Source of the DNA: Mycobacterium bourgelatii
GTDB taxonomy: Bacteria > Actinomycetota > Actinomycetes > Mycobacteriales > Mycobacteriaceae
NCBI RefSeq assembly: GCF_010723575.1
Contig: NZ_BLKZ01000002.1
Coordinates: 372,001-436,000 of the forward strand
DNA: 64,000 nucleotides
Direction of reading: 5' to 3'
The translations under genes were made by a program, and so were the position numbers. A model generated the notes under the pieces. It had not been told where the DNA came from and ran no database searches. It saw only the letters and a program-made list of their open reading frames with translations. Shown here piece after piece: positions 52,901-63,473 of this stretch. Numbering within the stretch: position 1 is the first letter of the stretch; each line of letters begins with the position of its first letter.

Positions 52901-53916
52901 CGCGCGGGGCGAGCCTGTCCGGGAGCCTTGCCTGCGAGGGCTGGAAATACCGTCGCCGTTCCGGATCGGCCTTTGATTTCGACGCTTTCGCTTGGGCCCC
53001 AGGTAAATTGCGCTGCCACGGCGGCCTGCACCCCACTTGCCACCAACACCGGTGCCCGCCCGTTTCGACCGGCCAGGCCGGACAGCCGAAACGCGATGTT
53101 CGTCGCATCACCGATCACCGCGTCAGCCGATCGAGTCATGGCCGCCAGCGCGGCCATACCCTGCACCACACCCCACCCCATCCGAATCGGCAAGCCATCC
53201 GGGCCGCGCAGGGGCAGTTCGGGTCCTATTTCGTCGACCACGCGATTGGCTGCGAGGGCGAACTTGATCGCCAGTTCGGCGGCATCTGGAAACGTGCGCA
53301 CCTCCCAGACCGCGAAGAGCGCGTCGCCGGCATAGTGGCTCAACGTGCCGTGATGGTCGCTGAGCACATCACCCAATCGATGCCAAAGCGTCTGCAGGCT
53401 ATGCGCCATGACGCCCTCATCGGTCACCTGCGAGATCGTCGAGTAGTTGACGATATCGCCGACCACCATCACCATCGCGGTCTTGCCGATCCGGGCCAAC
53501 GTGCGGCGCGCAACCCGCTTGGGCGCGGCCGTAAATCGTTCCGACCGGAAGATCAACAGCTCATCGCCGATCCGGATCTCGTCGCCCGGCCTGATCAGCG
53601 AGGCGACAGCCCGCTCGAGCCGAACGCCGTTGAGCAAGGTCCCATTGCTACTGGTGTCGATGACGAAGGCGTGGTCGGCCGTCGAGTCCAGGCGGATTTC
53701 GAGGTGCGTGCGCGAGATCTCGGGATCATCGATGACCAGTCGGCGCGACTCGCGGATCCCTGCGCATTCGCGACCAACGAACAGTTGGTCGTAGATCGGG
53801 ACGCTGCGTTCGGAACCACCCTCGCCCACGACGACCAACTGTGCCAACGGTTTGTCGGGCTGCCGGCCCAACTCCTGTGCGGCCACGTCTGTCCTTCGTG
53901 CCTGGTGGCGGGTGAC
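52894..53916 (-). CDS. FHA-domain class III adenylate/guanylate cyclase
   Basis: From GTG 53916 the protein has 340 residues. An FHA domain (about 35-140: LFVGRECAGIRESRRLVIDDP, ISRTHLEI, SSNGTLLNG) precedes a class III cyclase catalytic domain. The metal-binding aspartates are in VVGDIVNYST and YAGDALFAVW, and the transition-state Asn and Arg are in GDATNIAFRLSG. The fusion puts cyclic-nucleotide synthesis under phosphothreonine docking, so it probably responds to the nearby kinases. A longer start at 53997 is possible. Nucleotide specificity not assigned. Confidence 0.9.
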   Translation of the reverse strand, partial: VTRHQARRTDVAAQELGRQPDKPLAQLVVVGEGGSERSVPIYDQLFVGRECAGIRESRRLVIDDPEISRTHLEIRLDSTADHAFVIDTSSNGTLLNGVRLERAVASLIRPGDEIRIGDELLIFRSERFTAAPKRVARRTLARIGKTAMVMVVGDIVNYSTISQVTDEGVMAHSLQTLWHRLGDVLSDHHGTLSHYAGDALFAVWEVRTFPDAAELAIKFALAANRVVDEIGPELPLRGPDGLPIRMGWGVVQGMAALAAMTRSADAVIGDATNIAFRLSGLAGRNGRAPVLVASGVQAAVAAQFTWGPSESVEIKGRSGTATVFPALAGKAPGQARPARY

Positions 53917-54525
53917 ACGCCGACAATACAGGCCGGTCGGGCGTGATGGTGCACCTCGCACATCGCCGCGCGGGTGCCTTGACAACTCAGTCCCCAAACG
54001 GAGTTTGGGAGATATCCGCTACGCACAACTGACGAAGCCTCGATGCGCCAGATGACACAGACTGCAAATGCCGCTTCCAAAAGCCTGTGCCATTCAACAT
54101 AATGGGACCTGTTACCGCACAAAACGACTTCCTTTGCCCTCGAGGCGCCGATCGCCCAAATCGACAGCGTCGACTTCGCGTGATCGGGCACCTCCGCTGA
54201 TTTCGGGCACGTAGCAAATCAATTCAGCACAACTCCCTGAATCGAGGGCACATGACATTGATCCTGTTAACCGAGTTCGGGTGAGGATGGTCTTGCTCGT
54301 TCGCTGCCGGTGATGACACGCGCACTGACTGACGTCCTGCTGGGCTGTCTTCCAATTGATTTGTCTCACCGGCGACGTGCGGGCAAGTACCACAGCAGCC
54401 CTGGCAGGGCGGACATGACTTAATCAGGAGCCTGTCCGCTGCCTCATCAATGTCTTGTCTGCCCGCCCTACCGGGTTGTCACCCACCGCAGGTTCATATG
54501 CAGGAGAGGACTCTCAATGAAGATG
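53917..54525. other. Intergenic region before the IS cluster
   Basis: About 600 bp without a supported gene. CCCAAAC (53993-53999)/GTTTGGG (54003-54009) is a perfect 7-bp inverted repeat 77 bp upstream of the cyclase start, a possible operator. The remaining sequence has lower G+C and stop codons in all frames; the 54112-54393 open frame has no recognisable features. The right part may be remnant flank of the first insertion sequence. Confidence 0.5.
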
Positions 54526-55729
54526 TCAAGCCGCCGACTGTGTTATTGGGGGTGAGTCGGGTTGCCAGGTGCGGTTGTCACGGATGAGCGCGTAGAGGAC
54601 GTTGGTGCGGCGTCGCGCCAGGCAGATGGTGGCCGCGATCGGTCGTTTTCCTTCGTTCCGTTTGCGCTGGTAATAGGCCTTGGAAAGCGGGTCGCAGCGG
54701 ATGGCGGTGAGCGCGGACATGTACATGACCCGGCGCAGTCGTCGGCTGTAGCGCTTCGGAGTGTGCAGGCGTCCAGTGCGTTTCCCGAGTCGCGAGACCG
54801 GGGCCAGCCCGGCCCACGCCGCGAGTTGGTCAGCCGACTCGATCAGGGCGGGGTCACCAACAGCGGCCAGGAATTCGGCGCCGAGCCGAAATCCCATGCC
54901 GGGCATGCTGGTGATTACTTCAGCAAGTGGATGGCGGCGAAATCGGCCCTCGATGTCGGCGTCGGTGGTCTTGATGCGTTCATCGAGGGAGATCACCTCC
55001 TGGGCCAGTTGTGCGACCAGCCCAGCGGCGACTTCTTCGCCCGGCAGGCGCACCGTCTGGGTCTTCGCCGCAGCCACGGCCGCCGCTGCGATTGCAGCGG
55101 CGTTACGCACCGGCATCGGCCAGCACCCGCGTCAGCCGCGAAAGGCCGCTCTGCCGAATGGCTTTCGGACGCTGGTAGCGCGCCAGCAGCACCACCCAAC
55201 CACGATCCTGGGTCAGCTGAGCTGCTCGCTCCAGGGCCGGGCAGACCGCTACCAGCTGTTGACGCAGCCGGTTGATGGTGCGGGTGCGATCAGCCACCAG
55301 ATCAGTCCGATGGGCGGTCAGCATCCGCAGTTCGGTGATCACGTCATCGCCGGGGTGCAGCACCGGCAGATCGGCACCGCGCATCCGGGATTGATCGGCG
55401 ATCACCCGCGCGTCCTTGGCGTCGGTCTTGGCCTCCCCGCCGCGGTAGGTCGCCGAGGCCTGCCACACCTGGCGGCCCGCCAGATAGCGCACCGACTTGC
55501 CGGCATCGGCGAGCACCGTCAACAACAGGGTGGCGTAGACGGTGGTCAGATCCACTGTCCAAGACACCTGCCCACCGAGCTTGTCCACATCGGAAACAAG
55601 TCCACGAATCTGTTGCTCGTCGTTGACGAACTTTCGGGAAAGCACCACCGCACCGTGGTCATCGACCACGCACACCCAGTGATGCTCCTTGCCGACGTCC
55701 ACACCAGCCCACAACTGGACCGCAGTCAT
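54526..55729 (-). pseudogene. IS110-family transposase, frameshifted
   Basis: Two adjoining frames together make a complete IS110-type recombinase of about 400 residues. The N-terminal part starts MTAVQLWAGVDVGKEHHW (ATG 55729, GAGGCGAG upstream) and contains the RuvC-like DEDD domain with the Asp in DVGKEHHW and the AKTDAKDARVIA motif. The C-terminal part has the Transposase_20 domain with ITSMPGMGF and the serine site region. The frame breaks at about 55105, where ADAGA-stop should read ADAGVRNAAA; one base is missing. Without correction it is probably inactive. Confidence 0.88.
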
Positions 55730-55976
55730 CTCGCCTCTATTCGCTTGTCTGCCAACATGTTCCCCACGGACCACCCGCCAGCATTTCCTTAAACAAGCGA
55801 TCACATCGCAGATCTCAATCAGCGGCCAGAGAGTCCAAGCGGGTCGGGCGGCCAGTCCTCTCAAGCCGCACCATCAAGCCGGCAACACACCAACAACCTC
55901 ACCCGACCCGCCCGGGTCACAGCACAACGTAACAACACGAAGTAACTGCACCTACGAACTTAAGGACACCACCATC

Positions 55977-57212
55977 GTGACATCTGACCGCCGCATCGTC
56001 ATCGGCGCCGACACTCATCTCGACACCATCCACCTGGCCGCGATCACCGATACCGGTCAACTGCTCAGCGATGCCGAGTTCCGCACCAACCCAACGGGCT
56101 ACTGGGCGGCGATCTGCTGGGCCCGTAGCTTGGGCGAGGTCGTCAGTGCCGGCGTGGAAGGCACCAGCAGCTACGGCGCAGGGTTCACACAAGCATTGCA
56201 GGCCAACAATATCCACGTCGTCGAAGTCAACCGCCCCGATCGGTCTGCGCGGAGGCGACAGGGTAAATCCGACCCCCTAGACGCCCACAGCGCCGCCCGG
56301 GCGGTGCTGGCCGGCCATGGACTGGCTGTGCCAAAAGACCCCCACACCGGGGCACTCAAAGCACTGCTGGTTGCCCGCCGCGGCGATCAAAGCCCGCACC
56401 GCGGCCATTCAGCAGATCAAAGACCTCCTCGTCACCGCTCCTGCCGAGTTGCGCGAGCGCTACCGCCGCTACCGGACCACCCTGCGACTGGTCGAAGCGT
56501 TGGCACGCTGCCACCCACCGCGCACGAGGATCCGACCACGGTGTCGGTACTGACCGCCTGCAAAACGCTGGCCCAGCGCATTGAGTTCCTCGAACGCCAA
56601 GACCGCGACCTGACCGCCGAACTCGATTCCCTGACCTCGAAACTCAATCCGGCCCTGAGGGCGGCCTACGGAGTCGGACCTGACACCGCCGCCCAGCTGC
56701 TCATTACCGCCGGCACCAACGCTCATCGACTCCGGTCTGAAGCCGCGTTCGCGATGCTCGCCGGCGCCGCGCCGATTCCGGCATCCTCAGGAAAGACCAC
56801 CCGCCACCGGCTTTCCCGCGGCGGAGACCGCGCCGCCAACAACGCACTGCACCGCATCGCCCTGGTCCGCTGGTCCCACGACCCCCGCACCCGCGACTAC
56901 ACCGCCTGCCAACTCGCCGCTGGCCGCTCCAAAAAAGACATCCTGCGCTTGCTCAAACGCGCCATCGCGCGTGAGATGTTTCGACACCTCACCGCGCCTT
57001 GCCCGATCGATGACTACAGCGACCTACGTCCCGCCCGGCAAGCCAAAAACATCACCCTCAGCGCCGTCGCCAACCACTTCGGCGTCTGGCCCAACGACAT
57101 CTCCCGACTCGAACGCGGACTCAAACGCGACGACACCCTCGCCGCCGACTACCGCCGCTGGCTAAACCTCAAACCACCGATGGGCCGTCGTGGTGATTGG
57201 TTGAGCCTTTGA
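55977..57212 (+). pseudogene. IS110-family transposase with an internal frame excursion
   Basis: A single open frame of 411 codons starts VTSDRRIVIGADTHLDTIH and ends DWLSL. The DEDD domain (GADTH, GKSDPLDAHSAARA) and Transposase_20 domain (YGVGPDTAAQLLITAG, LAGAAPIPASSGKT) are both present. Between about 56380 and 56520 the frame encodes an unrelated Arg/Pro/His-rich segment, while the +1 frame reads the expected AAIKARTAAIQQIKDLLV...ELRERYRRYR. Two compensating indels therefore replace about 46 residues between the domains. Activity is doubtful. It is divergent from the first IS110 copy and belongs to a different IS110 subgroup. Confidence 0.85.
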
Positions 57213-58829
57213 TCTTGATTCTGGTGACGGTGGACGCGGGGTAGCTGCTGGTCTGCCCAGCTTTTCCTGTGGGGTCCTGGTTGTCGGGTCGTGTGATGAT
57301 GTTCAGGTTCGTTGTGGGTGGCCGATGATGTTGTGCCACAGGGTGATCCAGGCGGGTTCCCAGGGCCAGTGGGTGGGTAGGTGCAGGATCGGTTTGCGCT
57401 GGGGTCGGGCCAGGCGTGCGGGGATGTTGACCAGGTGTCGGCGCAGGGTGGTGCCGCGGGTGTTGCGGTGGCGGGTGCCGGCCAGGGTCGCGGCCGCACG
57501 CAACAGGTTATGTGCGATGGCCGCGCAGATCGCCCATGCGCAATTGGCGCCGAAGCGTCCAGAAGGTATGTGAGCCAGGGTCCGTCGATGAGATCTGCGA
57601 AGGTGGTTTCGATGATGGCGTGGCGGCGGTGAGTGATGTCAGCGTCGGTGGCGGGCTCGGTGGAGTTGGTGAAGAACGGGTGATACCGCCAGATCGGGAA
57701 CAGTCCGTCGGGTTGGGTGGCGTCTTTGACACGGCGCACGATCAGGCGGGCGGTGATCGCCTCGGTATCGGATTCGGCCATGGTGTAGGTGGTCTCGGCG
57801 ACTTCGGCGTCAGAGATCCATGCTCCGGTATCGGGATCGAGTACGGCGCCGGGGTATTTCACCGGGGTCCACGCGCCCTCGGGAATCGCGTCGATGGCGC
57901 GTTGCACTGCGGTGTTGCGGGTCAGCACCAGCGAGAACACCGCACCGTAGCGGCGGCAGGTCCGGATCACCGCACGGTTGCCGTAGGCACTGTCACCGCG
58001 CACGGTGATCAGCCCGCTCACCCGGCTGCGCGGGCAGTGGTGATCGCCTGGGCGACCATACGGGCCGCACCTTTGCCGGAGTTGGCTTTGCCGGCGCGGA
58101 GCCGGATCCCGGTCACCACTGGGGGCGCGGTGTCGGTACTGACGGTGGTGACCAGAGGCGAGAGGCCTTTGCGCAGGACCTGCTTGCCGGCGATCTTGGT
58201 GTGCCCGTAAGAGGCGCCCTGCTTGGCGTGTCCATAGACTGGGCGCACCAACGAATCGATATCGATGAAGGCACGCACCTGCGCGCCGGGCAGCAGATCG
58301 GTCCGTTTGCATAGACCGGCCAGATGCTCGGCCAGCACGGAATCCAACTGGCGGGCATGGCCGAAGGTGAACTCCCGCAACAGAGTTCCCACCGTTGAGG
58401 GCGCATACACCCGGTGAAAAAGGGTCTTCATCCCGCCGGCGCGGACCAGGTCGACATCGTCGATGTAGTCCGCGCCCGCGCACATGCTCGCGATCAGGGT
58501 GGCCAGTTTCGGGGCGGGGTTGGCCGACCCGGACTTGATCCGAGGTGCCGTGATGTGAATCTTGTTGGCCAACAACTCCGACAGGCCAGCCTGCTCAGCC
58601 AAGACCATCACCGGCACCAGGCCCGCGCACGACACGAGATTGTCCTCATCGAATACGGCGGACTGCGGGGTGAAGGTGTGGGACACTCGCACTGGAAGTG
58701 CCTTTCTCGAACTGGACCGATTGTTGCCTGAAGAACACCAATCATCCCAGCTCAGAGGGCACTTCCTTATACCGACACCCCGACAGACAGCTCATTCGTC
58801 AGTGGATCCAGGCTAAAGATCCAGCTCAT
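57202..58829. mobile_element. IS1380-family insertion sequence with candidate terminal repeats
   Basis: TGAGCCTTTGATCTT at 57202-57216 and the inverse of TGAGCTGGATCTT at 58816-58828 look like imperfect terminal inverted repeats. They enclose 1.63 kb and a complete but frameshifted IS1380-type transposase, which is the usual length for the family. The left end overlaps the last codons and stop of the IS110 transposase, and the right end abuts the beheaded DUF2510 gene. Boundaries are tentative. Confidence 0.65.
57303..58692 (-). pseudogene. IS1380-family transposase, two frameshifts
   Basis: Starts MRVSHTFTPQSAVFDEDNLV. The DDE transposase core is split. AFIDIDSLVRPVYGHAKQGASY gives the first acidic region in frame one. 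After a break at about 58020 (TTARAAG-stop) the second part runs on as VSGLITVRGDSAYGNRAV. After another break at about 57570 (WLTYLLDA) the expected C-terminus RAAATLAGTRHRNTRGTTLR continues to HPQRT at 57303. Total coding length is about 463 residues, normal for the family. The frame defects make it inactive as read. Confidence 0.88.
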
Positions 58830-58842
58830 TGACGCCGCTTGA

Positions 58843-59445
58843 CCCGTAACACAGATAGGAGCATCAGACGAACCGTTAGGACACGGGTGGTGGCAGGCGT
58901 CGGACCTCAAGTGGTACCCGCCGGAGGACCACTCCGACTACGTGCCCCGACTCCCCCCGCCACCCCAGACCGCCACCGAGCGCCCGTCCGCGCCGCAATC
59001 CGGCAGACGCCGACTGACCGAGGCTGAGCGCAACCACATCCTCGACCAGGCAATTACGTCGCATGCTCGTCGGACAATAGTGGTTTGGGATCGCAACATA
59101 TTCCATACCGGGCCGGCGGTCAGGCGATCCACTACCTCAGCGGAGATCGAATGGGTGACACCAATCACGCATTGGGGAAATGTGCTGGTGTCTCTAGTGA
59201 TGTCGGTGGTGACCTGTGGATTCTGGCTGCCGGTGTGGCTATTTCAGACACTCCGAAAGCCGCAGGTTGAAACGTTGTTCATCGACGAGTACGGCAACCA
59301 GCATTGGGAAGACAAGAAGATCAGCACGGCGCAAAGGGTGTGGACCGTCATCGTCATCTTCCTCATCCTGTACTGGATTGTTCAACTGAGCGACTTCATC
59401 AATGGAATAAACGACCACCATCCGCAGCACCAATGGAGGCACTGA
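58843..59445 (+). pseudogene. DUF2510 membrane protein lacking its start
   Basis: The frame is open from 58843 to the stop at 59445. Early residues GHGWWQASDLKWYPPEDH are the DUF2510 signature, and no ATG, GTG or TTG precedes them in frame. The natural start should lie a few codons upstream, exactly where the IS1380 right end (58829) is found. The remainder has a Pro-rich linker, the charged helix RRRLTEAERNHILDQ, and two membrane helices (about 59185-59255 and 59335-59405). Translation could still begin at GTG 58942, giving 167 residues without the DUF2510 part. Confidence 0.72.
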
Positions 59446-59535
59446 CTGTCCCAGCTTCGCTGAGGTCTATGCCGTAGTTCCCCCTGGTTTGGTGATGAGT
59501 GTGCCGTGACCTGGGGTTTTGTGTTGTCTGCATGA

Positions 59536-61265
59536 CTACTTGTAGCCCAGGCGGTGGGTGAGGCCGAGTAGTTCGAAGGCGTGGTGTTGTAGTGCGGTGG
59601 GGGTGGTGAATTTGGTGAACGTGGGCATGTCGTCGGCGGGCTGGATGTGGCTGGCGCAGATGGTGGCTAGGTCGGCGAGCAGGCTGGTGAAGCTGTGCAC
59701 CGGGGTGTCGTCGGTGGTGCGTTTGCGGGAGGCTTTGGCTAGGGCGGCATCGGAACGTTGAGCGGGGGCAACAGGGTTGGTGCGTTTGGCGGCGGCTGCG
59801 GGTTTGTCGTGGTCGCGAAACAGCAGGGGCCAGGGCTTGTTTCATGTGCCAGCTGATGTAGTAGGACAGCATGCGTAGGAACATGTGGGCGCGGACCCGG
59901 TCGGCGAGGTGGTGGCGGATGGGTCGCACGTCAAGTTCACTGTTGAGGGTCCGGAAGAAGCGTTCGACGTCTTCGAGTCCCTTGTAGCGCAACACCACAT
60001 CGTCACGGCCCAGGGCGGATTTGGGCAGGTTGGTACGCAGCACGTAGATGCCGTCGAGGGCGGCTTCGGCGGCGATGGCGTCTTCGTTGCGGGTGAAGGT
60101 GAATGAGTTGTCGGTGATGGTGATGTGGAAGTGTTTGGCCATCTTGTAGTGGTTGATCACCTTGCCTACCCGTAGCGCGATATCGTCTTTGCCGCGCAAG
60201 GGTCGGCGGGTTCGGGTGGTGGCGTCGGTAATGGCGGTGAGTTGTTTTTCGGTGGCGGCCAACAGGTCTTGGCGTTTTGGGTGCGCTTTTGAGCTAGAGC
60301 GGGTTGTGGCAGCAGACCAGGCGTTCGCCGGGATAGTCCGGGGAGTTGATCTCAGCGAGGTCGTGTTCGTCGAACAAGCTCAGCTGCAGGGCGTCGGCTT
60401 GCACAAGGGCCTTGATCTGCGGGGCGCGCAGCGCGGTGATCCAGTCCAGACCGGCAGGGCGTAGTTCCTCGGTGATGCGCGCGCTGGTGATCATGCCGCG
60501 ATCGCCGACAAGGGCCACCCGCGACAGTCCGAACCGGTTTTTCAGCTTATTGATTTGGGCGGTCAACGTTTTCGGGTCAGCGGTGTTGCCGTCGAACACT
60601 TCGATGGCAACCGGTATCCCGGCGGTGGTGGCCAGCAGCCCGTAGACGATCTGCAAACGTCCTTTGACCCCGTCACGGGCGTGTCCGATCTTGCCCAGGG
60701 GGCAGGTGCGGCCCTCAAAGGCCGCCGAGGACACGTCGTAGAGCACTAGGGTGCCATCGTTCAGATGCCGGGCGGCCAGCGCGGTTTCGATGGCATCTTT
60801 GCGGGCCAGCGCCCAGTCCATCGCCGCGTACAGGTCGTCCTCATCGGCCCCACTGACCCCCAGCACCTCGCCCAGTGAGCTGGTGGCGGTCTGGGTGCGC
60901 AAACCGCGTGCGGTGGCCAGCTTGGATTCCGGGGCGATGACCTGGGCTACCAGCATCGCGGTGACCAGGTCGCGCCGCCGCGATGGTGTCGCGTCGATGA
61001 GATCTTCGACGCCCAGGGTCCGGGCGGTGCCCAGCACTGCGGCCACGTGCCCATGGGGCAGGCTGCGGGAGACCTCAAACGACTCGGCCAGATCCCGCGT
61101 GGCCGGCAGGCCTTTGAGGGCACGCTGTAGCTTTTCCACCTTGCGCTCGGGCCAGTGTGACAAGTTGGCCAGGGTGCGTGTTTTGACTTTGCCGTTGTCG
61201 CGGTAGGACTCCCGCAACAGCACCGCTGGCGGTGACCCACGGTTGGGAACCCGAGTCACGTACAT
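59536..61265 (-). pseudogene. IS1634-family transposase, two frameshifts
   Basis: Starts MYVTRVPNRGSPPAVLLRES. IS1634 features are LYDVSSAAFEG, GKIGHARDGVKGRLQIVYGL, DGNTADPKTL and the VGDRGMIT catalytic motif. The first frame stops at 60294 (VCCHNPL) while the next frame continues QDLLAATEKQLTAITDATTR, and a second break at about 59830 (QALAP) shifts to LLFRDHDKPAAAAKRTNP, ending with HRLGYK at 59536. The total of about 576 residues is full length. AT-rich sequence (61262-61345) marks the right flank. Inactive as read. Confidence 0.88.
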
Positions 61266-61632
61266 GATTACTTTATATCAACTTATCCGCGCTATATCTA
61301 CGATATGCCAAGTTAACACGCCGAGCAATGCCATGCATAATACATGACTACATTAGTACGCCCGCATGAACGCCAAACACCTGCTCACGAACAACATCGG
61401 GGATTCAGAACCCACTCAGCGGGGGGAACTACGGTCTATGGAAGTGCGACCGCCGCTTTGCCGCCGCCGGTTTGCCGCCGCCGAGGCGTGGGGTGGGCGC
61501 CGCGGGATGGGGCCGAGTTCGGCCGGTCAGGCCTAACGTCAATTACCTTGGCGCACTTGGAATAAGCGCACCGGTTCGGCGGCATTGGCCGGGCAGCGTT
61601 GTCGCAGTCGTCCGACTCTAGTCGGAGAAACG
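61266..61632. other. Intergenic region after the IS1634 copy
   Basis: The first 80 bp are unusually AT-rich for this genome and probably belong to the IS1634 end or its target. The rest holds a short open frame at 61344-61565 with no ribosome site. No gene is called, and a terminator for the kinase was not identified. Confidence 0.45.
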
Positions 61633-63441
61633 CTACATCGTTTTGCGCACCTTGTTCGCGATCTGATGTGCCACGCTGACGGCAACCGCGTCCGACGTCG
61701 GGCTCGAATTGCATGCCTGGACGTCCACTGCCACGTTGTTGGCCACCGTAAACGCCCGCTGACAGTTGATAGCGCTGTTTGCCGCGTTGGTTAGCGTGGC
61801 GCTCAGGGTGCCGTTGTTGTTGGCTACCGGCCCCACTTTCTCCACTGTGTCGGGAAAGCCAGAACCAGGTGCACTGACGGTGAATTGGCGATCGGAGCAG
61901 CCCTCCCAGCGCTGCGCGGAGGCGGCGAAGAATGCGACCGCATCCCGCGCGGAGGTAAACAACACTGCGAACTGGACGACATCGTGCACCGGCGGGCCGC
62001 TGGCGGGGTACTTGAATTCTTGCCCACGCACGGCGGTCCACCCGCTGTCGGCGTACACAGCGCTCGAGGCGGCTGCGGCCAACGGCACACACGCCTGGTC
62101 CGACACGGAGGCGGTCCCGTTTCCAGGCAGGGTGTTGACGGTGCTTGTCAGGGTCATGGCCGGTGCGCCGAACGCCGCGCTGACTTGGTCGGACGTGAGC
62201 AACAGCCCTTGCAGCGCATCCTCTGAAATCGGAGCGACCGTTGTTTCCGACGGCAGCGCGGACTTGGCGGTTGTGGCAGTTGCGGTCCGAGAGGCGCCCG
62301 AGTCCGATCGGGTCAACAGGGTGACGGTGAGGGCGCCGACGGTGAGAATCACGACGGCGACGACGATCCCGGCGATGAGGGGACCTCGGCGTCGGGTCGG
62401 CGCCGGCCGAATCGGTGCCGGGTGCGACCAGTTGGGCGGCGGCTGAGGCTGAGGCGGGGGCTGAGGAGGTCCCCAGCCGGGCGCGCGTTGCTGCATTGCG
62501 GCCGGGACAGGCCGGCCGACCGGTTGCCGTACAGCGCGCGGGGTACCGGGGAGGATTCGGGTCGGGCCGTCGTCGCGTGCGCCCGGCGCGGGTAGATCAT
62601 GGCGACGGGTAGGTGCGGCTACCGGAGCGGCCGTCAGGGCGCGGCGGGCGGCGGTGGCCAGCGCGTGGGCGCTTTGGTAGCGCTCGTCGGGGTTCTTGGC
62701 CATGCCGGTGGCGATCACGTCATCAAAGCCGTTGGGCACGTCGGCCCGAATGTGGCTGGGCCGCGGCGGATCCAACATGAGATGCGCGGTGATCTGCTGT
62801 TCCATGCTGTCCCCCGGGAACGGCAGTTCCCCGGTCAGGCATTCATGCAACATGCACGCCAGGGCATAGACATCCGAGCGGGCATCGGCGACCCCGCTGT
62901 TAAAGCGTTCGGGTGCCATGCAGGCCATGGTTCCGATGATCCTGTCCGTGCCGGTCAGTTTGGACCCCGAGCCGTCGCGGGCTATGCCGAAGTCGATCAG
63001 GTAGGCGAAGTCGCGACTTGTCACCAGGGTGTTCTGGGGTTTGATGTCGCGGTGGACCAGCCCGGCCGCGTGGGCCGCATCGAGCGCGGCGGCCAGTTGC
63101 TCAATGATGTGCACGGCCCGCGCGGGACTCATTGGACCGTCGCGCTGCAACAGCTCGTGCACGTCGGTGCCTTCGACGATCGGCATGACCAGATACAGGC
63201 GACCGTCTATCTCACCGGCCTCATGGATGGGGATGATGTGCGGTTCGTTCAGCCGAGCCGCGATGTGGGCCTCACGGCGGAATCGCCGCTCATAATTGGG
63301 CTCGCTGGCCAGCTCGGGCGGCAACACCTTGATGGCCACGTCGCGATCCATCATCGTGTCGTGGGCCTTGTAAACCTTGCCCATGCCACCCTCGCCAATC
63401 AACGAGAGCAGCCGGTACCGGCCGAATTCGACTCCGTCCAA
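61633..63441 (-). CDS. PknH-like transmembrane Ser/Thr protein kinase
   Basis: From TTG 63441, which follows AGAAAGGA by 7 nt, the protein has 602 residues (VEFGRYRLLSLIGEGGMGKV). A GTG at 63477 overlapping the upstream stop as GTGA would give 614. The kinase domain has GEGGMG, VAIK, HRDIKPQN, DFGIARD and APERF, then a long Pro/Gln linker, one helix (GPLIAGIVVAVVILTVGAL) and an extracellular domain of about 200 residues. Its four cysteines (DQACVPL, WEGCSDR, INCQRAF, VQACNSS) match the PknH sensor-domain pattern of two disulfides. In M. tuberculosis PknH phosphorylates EmbR. An EmbR-like gene is at 51779. It may be translationally coupled to the upstream protease gene. Confidence 0.92.
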   Translation of the reverse strand: MDGVEFGRYRLLSLIGEGGMGKVYKAHDTMMDRDVAIKVLPPELASEPNYERRFRREAHIAARLNEPHIIPIHEAGEIDGRLYLVMPIVEGTDVHELLQRDGPMSPARAVHIIEQLAAALDAAHAAGLVHRDIKPQNTLVTSRDFAYLIDFGIARDGSGSKLTGTDRIIGTMACMAPERFNSGVADARSDVYALACMLHECLTGELPFPGDSMEQQITAHLMLDPPRPSHIRADVPNGFDDVIATGMAKNPDERYQSAHALATAARRALTAAPVAAPTRRHDLPAPGARDDGPTRILPGTPRAVRQPVGRPVPAAMQQRAPGWGPPQPPPQPQPPPNWSHPAPIRPAPTRRRGPLIAGIVVAVVILTVGALTVTLLTRSDSGASRTATATTAKSALPSETTVAPISEDALQGLLLTSDQVSAAFGAPAMTLTSTVNTLPGNGTASVSDQACVPLAAAASSAVYADSGWTAVRGQEFKYPASGPPVHDVVQFAVLFTSARDAVAFFAASAQRWEGCSDRQFTVSAPGSGFPDTVEKVGPVANNNGTLSATLTNAANSAINCQRAFTVANNVAVDVQACNSSPTSDAVAVSVAHQIANKVRKTM

Positions 63442-63473
63442 AGGCAGGTCCTTTCTCACCCATCCGAAAATTG

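Noticed and set aside
54112..54393. 93-codon frame between the cyclase and the first IS110
   Set aside because: It has no ribosome site, no similarity pattern and low codon bias.
59399..60262. C-terminal piece of the IS1634 transposase as a separate 287-aa gene
   Set aside because: Its residues continue the transposase of the preceding frame. The last 120 residues are out of frame beyond the second break.
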